A stretch of DNA of 64,000 nucleotides from Cymodocea nodosa (taxonomy: Eukaryota > Streptophyta > Magnoliopsida > Alismatales > Cymodoceaceae): assembly GCA_036874045.1 (NCBI GenBank), contig CM072335.1, positions 11,862,001 through 11,926,000 of the forward strand. Reading direction: 5' to 3'. The notes under the pieces were generated by a model. The model saw only the letters and a program-made list of their open reading frames with translations. It ran no database searches and had not been told where the DNA came from. Positions 11,391-23,195 of this stretch are shown in pieces. The position numbers were made by a program, and so were the translations under genes. Position 1 is the stretch's first letter. Each line of letters opens with the position of its first letter.

Positions 11391-14300
11391 CTATTCAACA
11401 TGTTCCCTCCACTCCAATCTATCAAGAGAATCTGTTATTGCTTTTCGGAACGCATCGTTGTGGAGGAGGAAGGAGGAGACATGGCCCCCCGTGACCCACC
11501 GCACCTCCGAACCTGGCCAAGCTCTATTAAGCTCCAACACGGAGTGCCTGGGGATGTATCCATCGTCCTGATGATGAAAGTAAGAACACGTTAAGAGAGC
11601 AAAAAAACAATAAAACCTGATTTCCAGAGATCATGGGGGTTGGTGTAGTGCTTGGTCAAAACCGTAAATCATCAAAAACTTAATAAAATCTTAAAACATT
11701 CAGATCATAGTGGCATCCTCAAGATTAAAGTGCATTTATAAATATATGATTGAGATGTCTGTCTTAAATCCTTACTCATCCATCTACAAGTCCATATACC
11801 CATGGATCAGGGAAAATCCTAGAACAGAGATCTCACTTCTTATTGGCAAATTAGCATTCTAAATCCATTTATTTGGGATTCATTTGCAAGAGGATCATCT
11901 GCATTGGAATTGCACATTATATAAATAAGATTCTATCTATATTTAGGGCTAGGGTTAATCTTCTTCTTCAAGTAATTTCTTTCTATCCAAATGTTTCCTC
12001 CTTTTTCACTCTTCCATGTACTGGAAAGCAATCTGTCGATGCACGAATGTAGTTTATTCGGTGAACCACAAATTTTGTGTTTCCTCAGACTAGTCTTTTG
12101 GAAGTTCAAGAACCCCCCCTTCCCATGACTTTCTAGAGGCTTTAAATTTCTTGACTTCCCTTTCCAATGAGGGCTTTAAAAGGTAAGAAATTGGAAAAAA
12201 GGAGAACGAAGTTGCACAAACATGACATATCAAAATGCAAGTATTTGACGGTCGGCAGACCAATTTAATATATAATGTGATTATGATGATTTACTTTGAT
12301 AACACTATAAAACACTAACAATTCAAATAAAAGCACATATATTTTGAAGTGAAACATATGCAATATAGGACTCCACTAGGTGTCCAATACGAAGACTTCT
12401 AGATCTTATCAAGGTGTATTTCAGGCTTGAAAAGGAAAGAAAAGACAAACTTACAGCCAAAATGAGACCTTTATTAGAGAGAGACAGTTCTGCCAATTTA
12501 TAAATCTACTCATATTCATATCATTGTTAAAGGTCAAGTGAGGTGAACATGATTTATATGCCCAAACCATATACAAAATATATAATCACAAATAAATTTC
12601 TTATAACTGTATTTGGAATTGGACTTGCCAACAGAGTTGGTAGTTTTTACCAGACACAAAAATGGCTATTGTCTGCTATAGGTTTGAAAAGAAATAAACT
12701 TCTGCAAACCTTGATTGAAACCTTAAAAGAAGACTGGAACTTACTGTAGCTGCAACAAATATAACAGACTGAGGATTCCTAGGAATCGGGAAGCGAGTAA
12801 CGTCTGTGAGCGACAAAACTGATTGCATACGTTCCCTCACTTGTTCAAGGGTTACTTCAGCCTTCTGTGCTGCATCTTCTCTCAGTGCTTCCCATGCAGT
12901 TGCATGCTTCAGAATTCCTTCGCAGAAAGCCACTGCAGCAGAGTGTGGAGAGAGAAAAGGTAGTATAGCAAGTGGTTTGGGATGCAATGATCCAACCATT
13001 GCAGCATGCACTCCCCCTGATATTTGGTAAGATGCACAAAAATAGACAATCAACAATCACAAAAACACAATTGCACAACCAATACCATACAACTGATTAA
13101 TGAAAAAAACTGTCAAACAATCTTTTAAGATCCGCATTATGAACTTTAATATTTAAAGAAATCTGCTTGCTAGGCGGAGTGTATTCTCAGCTATCAAATG
13201 CTAGCCAGCATTTAAATTGTTAATGGCCACTGAAGAAAAGTGACTGTCAAAATGAACACGGTAAATTATTCCTTTATAAATGTGAAGAATAACTATTCAA
13301 GAAATGATATTTGAAGTAAAATGATAAGTAAACAAGTTATCATTCTACGTAATTAATTGACTACTAAAGGAAAATTCAAAAACTGCCACAGTCATATGAT
13401 TGAAATCCATTAAATAAATCAAAAACAAAGATGAAAACTGTCAAAGGGGCTTAAGCTGTGTATTTATGTAGAGACCAGTCTAGAAAATTGGTGATTTGAG
13501 TTGCTTCCCAAATATTAACACATTCTTTAGACCATTTAGTTTAGAATGATGATCACAACTTTTTCCTACAAATTTTTATTACCCATGCTGAGGCCACAAA
13601 CGCCTGTCTTTCCAAAGCCAGCCTCAGATTCCAACCAGTGTAATAGGCCACGAGATTCCTCTATGGTGGCTCTTCCTAGTAAAAGTAAATCACTTACACA
13701 AAGAAGCTTTGAACCATGCTGCAGCTTAGGACGTCGTTGTCCATAAAAAGGGCTGCATTCATTTTGATTCAGTTAGATAAGTAGAAAATAGTTATATAGT
13801 TAACATTTAAGGCACAAATGGAGGATCTTTACAAGTTCTATGATGTCATTAAATTTAAATTTCTAAATAATAAGGAAATGGTGCTCACCTTTCTAGTACC
13901 ATTGTTGCTATATTTTGCTTTAGTAAGGGTGCACCAAGACGCAACCTTCTCTCAAAATTATGGTCTCCTGTCCCTGTAGTTATTGACCAACGCAATTGTC
14001 ACAACACTAATAAAATAGACTAAAAAGGACAAATCTAGAAAAGGAAGATTAAACTAATGTAGGGTCTAGGAATAATTCTATGGCACATAACCTTGCCTCC
14101 ATAAAGATATTTCTTAGGATTGAACTCAAGACCTTTGGTTCACAATGGAGTAGCTTTCTACTACACCATGGATTACCCTCTTACTAATAAAATAGACTAT
14201 GACAAAGAATATTAGAACTTTCTCATCGTAATATTAGGGGCATCTACTTGTTGAATTAAATAAGAATGTAAAACAAAAGGTCTTCAAGTAGGACCACCTA

Positions 14301-14878
14301 GGGAAGTCAATGATGACGGTCAACTTTACCACTATATATTTTGACTAAGAAATATACATTTCACCATGCAATAATCATTTCAAGTAAATGAAATTTCATG
14401 ACAAGAAATTGTATTGAATAGTTGCAGAAGATTAGCAACTTACAACAAAAGTGATAATGAAATTGAAATATAACTCACCAAGTGCTTGAAAATATCACTT
14501 GCCTGCTAGGTGTACTACACAAGCCATCTTCTGTGGTGGCACAAATTTTGGGACAAGAAAAGCAACCCTTGCAGTGTAACTCTCAGGAGGCAATGCATTC
14601 ATCAGTAGTTCATCACATGGTGTTTTGAAAGTTCCTTCTCTTAAATGTGCGTTCTTGGTTTCCCATACTGTTCTCCAATGAGGTTGGATAGTAGTGTGTG
14701 GTAGATTATGTTTTCGTATCTCTGGGAATAACTGCTTAATCATACTTTCTAAAAGTTCAAGCTTGGTCCCACCCCATCCTTTTGAGAAAAAAGGTGGGCT
14801 TATTTTGGTCCTATGGACAAATGCTGCATAGATGTGGTCAAACACATAATGCACAGAACCTAAGTTCATAGTTACCAT
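11391..14878 (-). CDS. ABHD18: ABHD18-like alpha/beta hydrolase
   Basis: Five exons in transcript order: 14878-14503, 13973-13889, 13752-13583, 13016-12745, 11567-11391 (stop 11393-11391), joining to 359 aa with no break. The start ATG at 14878 gives MVTMNLG, matching the conserved N-terminus of the plant family; an in-frame ATG 39 bp upstream is less likely. A nucleophile elbow G-L-S209-M-G is assembled across the exon 3-4 junction, with D303 (TDDGYIP) and H330 (TGGHVSS) as the probable rest of the triad. ABHD18-type proteins are poorly characterised; the substrate is not known. Exon 4 holds HPKPLAILPFLSPHSAAVAF. Introns 2-4 are GT-AG; intron 1 begins with GC (G|GCAAGT at 14502-14501). The gene is tail-to-tail with the JmjC gene and looks intact. 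Confidence 0.9.
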
Positions 14879-16460
14879 TTTGCAGAATAAATATGGTGTT
14901 TTCAAGTTCAACTCCAAGGTGTCAAAGTAAAATCAGCAGTACAGTGGTATCCTTGATTTCCACAACAGTCACCAAAAGTTAATAACTGCAGTAAAGAATA
15001 GGATTGAGTGAGAGAAAAGGGCTCTAATCTTCTGCAAAAAGAAAAACATACGACAACAAAGCAATATATACCAAGAGAGAAGATAATTCTAACGACATAA
15101 TGATTTTATCCTACACTATTAGGTTCAGATTCTTGTACATTTCCTCATGCATCATTCTTCTACTGCAGATTTTCGCATTTACCTACAATCCCAAAATCAG
15201 GATTAACACTACCAACTCAGATAATGAAGTGAAAATTTATCCACGAAAAGGAAAAAAGGGTATGGCGATGGTACCCAGATTGGCAGCGTAATTTTCAATC
15301 TTAATCATTTGCGTAAGCATATGTATGGTAGGATTTATAATTACAAACAAAAATAATTGTAACTATGGAATTGTAATTAGGTACTTGTAAGAGAGGCCTT
15401 TTGGGCACCATAGAATTTTTCAAAAGAAACCCTCATAGGTGATTAAAACCCGGACAAATTGTTCAAAGTCCCAGGAGAAGTCCACATTCCTTTATAAGAA
15501 GAAGGTAACAAATCCTTTCATACTCTACTTTAACAGAAAATTCGAACAGTTTCACCAAAGAACGGGAGACTAGAAAAATCTCTTTGAATTGAAGGAAAGG
15601 CGACAGAAAGCAGTATACCACAGGAAGAATTCGAAACGGAGGTGGTCTTCTTGCTTCTTCGAACTAGCAAAGACAAATCTCAATTCCAGATTCCTCCAGC
15701 GACCAAATCTGAATCAAGCGATCCCAAGTTGCTCACCACTAATCTTTAAAAAACAATTGGTGCTCGAGAATCCGTCACCAATCAGGCACGGATACCACCA
15801 CGCTACCACCACGCAAGAGAAACAGTTTAGAAACAACCAAAATCCCTCCTTTCTTCTTGTTGTTCTTCCTAGAGCAAGCAGCCGCTGTGGAGGAGGTAGA
15901 TGATAGATAGATAGATAGATCGATGTTGGAGTACCTGATGGGTGAGATCGGAAACCACGACCAGTGCAAAAGGGAAGAATGCCGGATTCCCCTGGGAAGC
16001 GGGGAGAGCGGCAGATCGGAGGTCATTCGAACCCAGAAAGCGCATGCATTGATCCGGTGGAGGAAAACCGTGGGCAGGAAATAATCGGGAGGAGGGCTGG
16101 ACCCCACGCCCACACCTCTGCAGTCCTGGCGATCGACCCTCGGTTGCTCCGGCGCGTCCGAGTTGGATATTACGATGGATTAATCACGGAAACGTACTGG
16201 TCAACGTCACCCTCACCGAAAGAGAAAAATCATCCCTCCCTTCTCGATTTTCTTTTCTACTGGTGGTGGTGGTGGTGGTAGTAGCAGTAGTTCGAACGCA
16301 AGATTTCATCTTTCACGATTGATCGATGATGGCGTTATTAAAAAAATAAAATCATTACCGCCGTCGTCGACTGGATTGGACGGACGACGAAAGAGATCGA
16401 AGAACCCCCCGTGATCTCTCCCCCGGAAGTGTGAAGTGTCGGTCGGCCGAAGCAATGCTA
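14879..16460 (-). promoter_or_regulatory. Leader and promoter region of the ABHD18-like gene
   Basis: GC content rises sharply at 15950-16450, as expected for a gene start. On the minus strand CAG|GTACTC at 15935-15933 is a good donor, so a 5' UTR exon probably ends at 15935 and is spliced to an acceptor upstream of the ATG at 14878; the acceptor cannot be chosen with certainty. A (GATA)n run lies at 15902-15920 just inside the presumed UTR intron, and a (TGG)n run at 16260-16278. The open frames on both strands here follow from base composition, not coding. Confidence 0.5.
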
Positions 16461-16722
16461 AATGATTTGACGATGGAAGCAATGTTCTTTTTGGTAGTTC
16501 AAATATAACTTGATATATATTTTGTAAAGTTTTTAACGCAATTATTTTTTGATTAAATTATCTTCGAATTTAAACGTTGTTGGCACCTGACGTAAAAAAA
16601 TAATGTATATAGATTTATTTCAATTTTATTGGAAGTTTCAAATATTCGTTTAAAATTTGACAACCATATATTTTTAGTCACCTATTTTTTTATCATATGT
16701 CAATTTTACTTCTCTTGTCTTA
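16461..16722. other. AT-rich spacer up to the PIF element
   Basis: No gene seen. It ends with TTA at 16720-16722, the left copy of the 3-bp target duplication of the PIF/Harbinger-like element. Confidence 0.5.
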
Positions 16723-17271
16723 GGAGTTGTTTGTGAACTTTAAAAATATTGAAAAAAAATTATAGAAAATATCAGAAAAGAAAATAACAAAAGATTTATA
16801 GAAAATTAGAGTGTTTATGTACATAACAGAAAATAATAAAATTTAAAATACGTATATTTGTGTATGAAATAGAAAATGATGGAAAATTATAAAATGTAAA
16901 ATATATATGTTTGTTCACATATTAGAAAATATTGAAGACTAACTAAATTTAATATTTATTGTTCATATTTGAAAGATAGAAAATAAGAAAATTTGTTATA
17001 AATAATACAAGATAGTTACAACATAAAATACATATTACATCTCTCTATTGTTCCACATATCTTATAATATTGACACGTATTGTATTAGTAATTTGTTTTC
17101 TAATCCTGACTTGATTCAATAGTAGCAGATGTAGCTTATTCTATAAAAGTTTGTTGAACATTATCATCTGACATTCCTTGTAATTCTTATTGCTCATCTT
17201 TAAGTAAATCTATTTTATCTGCTTTCCAAATAAAATTGTGAACTAAAAAAATACCAATACAATCTTTCCTT

Positions 17272-18450
17272 ATGTTTCAAAAGGAAATGACATATAACCT
17301 CATAAAATTGAGAATCGATGTTTGATTATTCCAAATGTACGTTCAATTACTGTACTTAACTGTGAATGTCTATAATTGAAATTTTTAATTACATTCATTA
17401 GAAGTCTATTAGCATTATAATCATTCAAGTGATATCTTACACCTCGAAATGGTACAATAAATTCTAGCCTATTAGGAAAACCAGCATCACCCAAGTAATA
17501 TTTACTTGCAATTTATACAGAAGTTTTGAATATAATGTTAGAAACATTAATTCCACAATTTCTAATATACATAAGTATTCTCATTATTTTTATTAGTATC
17601 ATACCTAATGGAACTTTAAAAGTATTACGTTGAGAAAGTGCATCATGAAGAATACAAGCATCAATTGTTGATCCTTCCCATCCACTAAGAACATAAACAA
17701 TTTCCATATCAAAATTACATGCTACTAATACATTTTATGATAATTCACCTTTTCTATTCCTCCAACATGTAGTTTCTTCACTATAAATTATAGCTTTGAC
17801 ATAGGTACCATCAATTGCTCCAATGCAATCCTAAAAGAAAAAAGAATATACATAATAAAGACCACTAAATACTAAAGAAGACATTGAAATATAACATTAA
17901 CTCACCTTGAAATAAGGATAAACATGCCGATCATTTTGAATCCGTGTTGGTGTTGATGATTCTTGCTTAGCCAATAGTTTATATCCTACTTTGAATATTG
18001 TATTCAACATTTCATTGAAGTATGTACTAATTGTCCAATTAGATCAACAAAAGTGTTTAGTAGTTACACCATATCTATGATTTTGTCCAATTGTAACTAA
18101 AAATATTGCCACCTTTTCTTCTACATTCATACATCTACTATCTTGCACTACTCCTTCACGTCTCAAAAAACTACAAAAGTGGAAGAATACATGTTAGTTC
18201 ATTCTATAAATTTTCCTATAATTATATACTTGATTAGGTAAAGATGGATTTAATAACGTAGTAATGTATTCTTGTCCTTCTTTGCTATATATACTAGAAG
18301 TACTCTTTGCAACATAATTCACACCACTTGCAAAAGTAGTTATGAATTTCCATGCTTTCATCAAGTATAAGAGTATTTGTTATTGTTTTACCTCTTCCTC
18401 TTCCATAAGCGCTTTCAAAAGTTTCATGTTTGCACTTGTGTCCATTTGTA
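17272..18450 (-). pseudogene. PIF/Harbinger DDE transposase (decayed)
   Basis: Domain order on the minus strand: an N-terminal part with VEEKVAIFLVTIGQNHRYGV in exon 17906 to about 18170; an intron with donor GTGAGT at 17905 and acceptor AG at 17832-17831; then the catalytic exon from 17830. The DDE residues are visible as GAIDGTYVKA (first D), YLGDAGFPNRL (second D) and VIERTFGIIKHRF (E), with GWEGSTIDACIL between. In-frame stops interrupt the sequence, including one after KGELS, one in the N-terminal exon, and a TGA just after RFSIL before a recognisable SFPFET tail. There is a frameshift between the two open blocks 17513-17707 and 17300-17494. HARBI1-like transposases cut and paste the element together with the Myb/SANT partner. 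The 5' part above about 18180 is too decayed to delimit. Confidence 0.8.
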
Positions 18451-19057
18451 GTAAGTAAGAAAACCTACAAAAAAGGAGATAGACAATAACATTTACATCA
18501 GATGATGACAATAACAATCTACATTAGAACATAATAAAAATATCTAGTACATCATCAACATACATAACATTAAATAACATGAAACATCTTGTACATCATC
18601 AATATCAACAACATACATAACATTCAACAACATAATACCACTAATAACATTCATAATAATATCTTTAGTAATAATAACAATGTTTACTGCCTAACACCAA
18701 TAACATTCTTCATTTCATATTATGTCTTAACCAAGTTAGTCTCATGTCCTAAGGAAAACCTAAAAATATTCTTCATTTTTGATGATTTTCTAATAACGTC
18801 ATTGCATTATATGCTTCATCTTGATCTAGCTCACATAGTTCAAGCAATGATGGAATAATGTCTAATTCATTTCTTTCTTCATTATGTTGGAGTCTTAAGA
18901 ATCCATTTCTTTCTTCCTCAGCTTTGGCAATATGTTACATTACCTGCATTCTAGTTCTATTACAATCTTTATATTCCTATAAAAATTCTTTCATGTCTAT
19001 TTCCATATCCCTAACTGATGTTGCCATCTTCTTAGATGATTCTACATGAGGACGAGC
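18451..19057. other. Spacer between the two PIF genes
   Basis: AT-rich, with ACAACAT/AATAACAT-type short repeats at 18540-18670. It should hold the 3' end of the Myb/SANT gene and the 5' end of the transposase gene. No convincing coding frame. Confidence 0.45.
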
Positions 19058-19315
19058 TCATGAGCACTTCTTTTTAGAATCTAGTTTTTGTGAGGGTGGT
19101 GTTGACATATCATCACTAGATGGTATTGGACATGTGATGTTATTGAAGTTACTGGATAAAGATATGTCATCATTTAAATTAACATCTTTAGACTTATAGA
19201 AGTTCATAGGTACTGCACTTGTTCCTCCTCTAGTAACACTTGTTTGAAAAATTAACTTCAACTGCTGATATATTGTATATGACTTTCCTTTCAAGGTGGC
19301 ATATTCAGGATGACT
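19058..19315 (-). pseudogene. Myb/SANT-like PIF ORF, exon 2
   Basis: Acceptor TTGTAG at 19321-19316 (minus strand) opens with SHPEYATLKGKSYTIYQQL. This is the conserved block that follows the trihelix Myb/SANT-like domain of PIF ORF1 proteins (xHPEYxxxxGKxxxxYxxL). It then runs into low-complexity serine-rich sequence ending DSKKKCS. Its first exon lies 22 kb away at 41604-41951 because the composite retroelement inserted in the intron between them. Confidence 0.65.
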
Positions 19316-19385
19316 CTACAAATTAAGAAGAAATATAATGAGTACAAAATAAAGTATATATAAAATACGAGAGAAACATATGCAT

Positions 19386-20704
19386 TAATTAAAGTAACAA
19401 CCATGTAAGTTTGTTAATTAAAGGAATTAAAATGGTACTGAAAAGTTTATGGAAATTGAAATTTTTTTATGAACTTGCTGTAACTATCCGATAATTGAGA
19501 CTGTAAAATTTTTATAAACTATAACTGCTTGAATGTTATATTTAGAAGGCTATATAAGATGTTATAGAATTTACTATTTATGCAAATCTAGATATAGTAT
19601 CTTATGTTTTTTTTCTGAATTTCATGAGTTTAATAGTTTCACGATTTTAAAATGAAATCAGAATGCTTAATGAAAAATCAGTAAATTATCTGAAGTCCTG
19701 AAAAAGCTAAGATGTGAATTCTAGATTAAATGAAACACATATGATTAAAGATACATTTAATTTGACTGATTAAACTTGTAGAATGATTTATGTGTAGATC
19801 TTATTAAACTATAGAAAATGTATGAGCTTATTGTTATGGATTCATATTTTCAGTAAATGATAGAAGCAGGACTATATGAGATTGGTATTTTATTGCATCT
19901 GTATTAATGAAATACGTACATATACAGTATGTGATTAATGTTTTTTTTTTTTTTTTAAAAGAAAAAAAAAATAACTTTGAGAGTTTATTGACTAGTTTGA
20001 TCACGAGCCTTTTGTACTTGAGCAAATAGGTATGCAAGGATTGTTGACCTGAAAAAGGACTTTTGAAATCTGGCAACCTAAGATCCTGATCAGATTTGGG
20101 ATTGTTGACTGAAAGCTCATTACATGGGTACATTAGAAAGCTCTTGTATGATTCAAGCTTGTCAAATTAACTTTTAAAGTACAAAAATACATATATTGTT
20201 TTGAAAAGATACAAGTGTTTTGTGAAATACAGATATCTTTTGAATTGAGTATATTTTCTATTATCTAAAATTGCTGAAATATGAATCTAAGAATTGACCT
20301 TTGAAGTTGTTTAATGGAGATACAATTCTTTATTCTACTTGTCTTAATCATATTGAATTGGATTGTACTTTGATTCGTATGTTGTTGAAATTTCTTCTAG
20401 AAATCTTATTGGAAAATTTAGGATGATAGATGATGAAAAGAACAAACGATAATATAATTAACACCTATGTGATGATGATATACTTTGTATGTAATTTGCA
20501 TATATTCTAAGTATATTTGCAGGTTGAAGAGGAGAAAACAATGTTAAAACAGATTACTGAAACTTACAGAATATCTATATAATAATACAAGTTCTTATGT
20601 TGAATAGAAGAAAAAAGGAAGAATTAATTCTAGCACTTTTAGAAAGACCAATTAATTAGATCTTAGTTTGCTAAGGGACTAGCAAAATTTAGGTATGGGG
20701 GGAG
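19386..20704 (+). repeat. Inter-polypurine 3' segment, copy L1
   Basis: About 1.3 kb running from the internal tract product end to the 3' polypurine tract (GGTATGGGGGGAG at 20692-20704). Near-identical to 23196-24515 and to the reverse complement of 26693-28024. An antisense frame (19834-20133) recurs in all three copies, but its differences are mostly amino-acid changing, so I do not call it a gene. Confidence 0.85.
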
Positions 20705-21414
20705 TGTTTAGAATGAAAAAGTGCATAATATTAACGGTTAAATGATGGTTAATTGCATAATATTTAGCTTATCATATGAGAATTAAGCTATTTTGTTATA
20801 AGTGCACTGTTATATGCTTTAATTAAAGAATCTGCTTAATTTCGGGGTATTAATGTAAATTTAGTGCATTTCTGAACTGTTAAATTACAGGTTGTGAAAT
20901 TCTTAAGTATCCGAATTTTCTGTTATTTCAGACAGTTATGCTTAATGTACCGAAGAGTTATGTTTAAATTACTGAACAGTTATGTTTTAAAAGAATATTT
21001 TATTATTTCCTGAAGTACACGTGTCAAAACCATAATGCATGACTTAAGTGTACTTTCGGTGAGTTATCTCTAACTATCCGAAATTGCAGCTAGGCATCAG
21101 ATAGTTAAGTTTGTAAGTATCTGAAATGCACCTCAGCATCAGATAGTTAAATTTATGCACGTGTTTTATAGTTAAATCAACGAAGTCTGTTGAGTTATTT
21201 GTAACTCCACGGACCATTTATTTTTTGATATGCCACTGTAGCGGTTACAGAAACAAGATATTCGAAGGAAAACCACGATTGCACGTATCACGCAGGAATT
21301 CACTCGTGGAAGGGAGAAGAAATCACCATCGTTGATATGAATGAAGGAAATCCAACCGATCATCTAAGTAGAAGTAGTTACCACTGAAGAAATATAAAAG
21401 AAAAGAAGAAAAAA
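20705..21414 (+). repeat. Partial LTR (U3 part) in plus orientation
   Basis: Starts TGTTTAGAATG directly after the polypurine tract and follows the minus-strand LTR from 26692 downward. It includes a hairpin at 21185-21214 and a TATA-like TATAAAAG at 21393-21400. Similarity stops in the A-rich run at 21411-21414, where the F-box leader begins. R, U5, primer site and all of gag-pol are absent. Confidence 0.85.
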
Positions 21415-21440
21415 TGTATGTTTACTTATAGTTAATAGTA

Positions 21441-21501
21441 TCGTAGAGTTATTACATAACTCAACGAGCTTAATCCGTTGAGTTATGACCCAACTCCACG
21501 A
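21441..21501 (+). repeat. Hairpin pair ahead of the F-box unit (plus copy)
   Basis: Two dyads: CGTAGAGTTA with TAACTCAACG (about 21442-21466) and TCCGTTGAGTTA with a partner ending CTCCACGA (21474-21501). They lie 69-129 bp before the F-box start, at the same place as 29654-29715 in the minus copy. Confidence 0.8.
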
Positions 21502-21569
21502 GGATGTGTAGTAGCTATGTTAATTTTGTCTCTACTAATTTTTGTTTATGTCATACAGAATCACAACAG

Positions 21570-22706
21570 ATGGAATTGATGAAATTACTGCAAGACGCAC
21601 TAAGGGAAGTACTGAGTAACTTGTCAGCTAAATATCTGTGCAGATTGTGCTGTGTATCAAAGGAAATTAAAGATTGTGTTAGAGAAAAATATTTTCAGGG
21701 ACTACAAGCTGCAAAAATGACTAAGATTAGAGATGGATTCATATGAAAGTCATTTAATCGTAGTTCAATTAGCCATGAATATCTGAATATGGAAGAAACT
21801 ACTAGAATTCCACCCAATACATTAGAAGGAATAGATTATATTATGGGGATGGATGAAGGATTAATTATATATAGAACCAAACCAAGGTATGCAATTCTAT
21901 TACCTAATATTTTAATTAAAAATCCTTTCACAAGAGAAGAATGGAATATAGGAAGGCCTAATAGATATGAAGTACTAATTGAAAATTATGGGTTAGCTTT
22001 AATATTTTCTGATAAAAATTTGACCATTCCTAAAAAATTATATTATTGGAGACCTACAGGAAATTGGGGTGAAGATTTATGCTTGAGTGTGTATAATTTT
22101 CTAAATAGATCTTGGACTGAAAACACTATGATATATCTAGGACAGAAATCATTAATTAACAGCATGCATGTCATACTTGATGGATATATATATCTAGTCA
22201 CAGATATATCAATTGCATTTAGATCTGATTTATATGTAGTAAGCATAGACAGTTATGATGATTTTAGAGAAATATTACCTATACCAAGTGATATAGCTAA
22301 ACCACCATCTGCAGAATTTGATAAAATTCAAATAGGGATGTGGTATAATGAATATGATAATCCTACTTTATGTTTGATAAGATGGTGGGATGAGTTGATG
22401 AAATTTCAAATATGGATCATGAAAGACATAAATGAATGGAAGTGGGAAGAGGAATATATTGAAATAGATGTAGAAATAGAAATTGCTACATTATCCTGGA
22501 ACCGAAAAAGATCCCTTTCTACATTTCATTTCATTAATGGTAATACACTTGTATTTAGCATTAATAATATATTGCAAGTTTACAAATTAAGAAGGAACAC
22601 AAACTGCATTAAAACAGAATTAATAGCAAGAAGAATTATGCCTAAAAAGTTTGCTTGGACTGGCACGTTTATTCCATTTGTTTTTACTTTTCAATCATGT
22701 TCTTAA
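21570..22706 (+). pseudogene. Retroelement-borne F-box protein, one premature stop
   Basis: One frame of 379 codons from ATG 21570 to TAA 22704-22706, interrupted only by TGA at 21744-21746, where the other two copies have TGG. Residues 4-45 read as an F-box (LREVLSNLSAKYLCRLCCVSKEI), the motif that binds SKP1/ASK in SCF ubiquitin ligases. The remaining 330 residues resemble an F-box-associated region: an NPFTREEWNIGRP block (compare NPxTREW of FBA proteins), LYYWRPTGNWGEDL, and beta-strand-like segments. It starts about 155 bp after the LTR fragment and is followed by the element's own 3' region, so it is part of the retroelement, not a host locus. Function is inferred only from the F-box. 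A target cannot be predicted. Confidence 0.75.
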
Positions 22707-23195
22707 ACTGTGGTTTTGTGCTTTTAATGTTGTGTGTTTTTTGCATTTACTTTTAGAAAAATTTTAGTTTTAGTTTATTTTATAAAAAAAAATAAAACAA
22801 AAACAAAACAAAAACAAAATATCAATCCAGTTTGTTGGTATTTGTGCTGGGAAACCAACTAGCTTGCTTGTGAGCCACCAAAGGCATAGGAGTCTAGATT
22901 CCACACAAGACAATGATTTATAAATATCTATTAACTGTTATTTTGTTATATGTTATATATTCTGCTTTTATTTGTGAATAAAAAGTTTTTCAAAATCAAA
23001 AATCGGAATATGTAGAAGGAGATATAAACGAAACAAGGTATGTAACTAATTACTTATCCTGAATTTAGATTTAAACTCATTTGTTGAATTAGGTGCTAAA
23101 TCAACAAAACTGTATTCATGCCTGCTACAATTACCGTATTTATTGTCAAATCTTTTACATTGAGGACAATGCAAAATGTAGGTATGGGGGGGAGG
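22707..23195 (+). other. F-box 3' flank and internal polypurine tract
   Basis: A-rich spacer (22780-22830) and a region near-identical to the reverse complement of 28025-28447. It ends with the tract GGTATGGGGGGGAGG at 23181-23195, just before TAATTAAAG. Confidence 0.75.
23181..23195 (+). other. Internal polypurine tract (plus copy)
   Basis: GGTATGGGGGGGAGG, almost the same as the 3' tract GGTATGGGGGGAG at 20692-20704 but 1.3 kb upstream of the 3' end of the copy. A second tract of this kind could prime plus-strand DNA synthesis. The sequence that follows (TAATTAAAG) is exactly the left end of the whole insertion at 19386. Confidence 0.7.

Noticed and set aside
15589..16281. ORFs near the ABHD18-like gene start
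   Set aside because: No conserved domains, overlapping on both strands, and ending in simple repeats; better explained as 5' UTR and promoter.
19834..20133. Antisense ORF of about 99 aa conserved in three copies (also 23644-23943 and 27254-27490)
   Set aside because: Differences between copies are mostly amino-acid changing and the frame ends in homopolymer-encoded Phe/Lys runs, so there is no sign of coding constraint.
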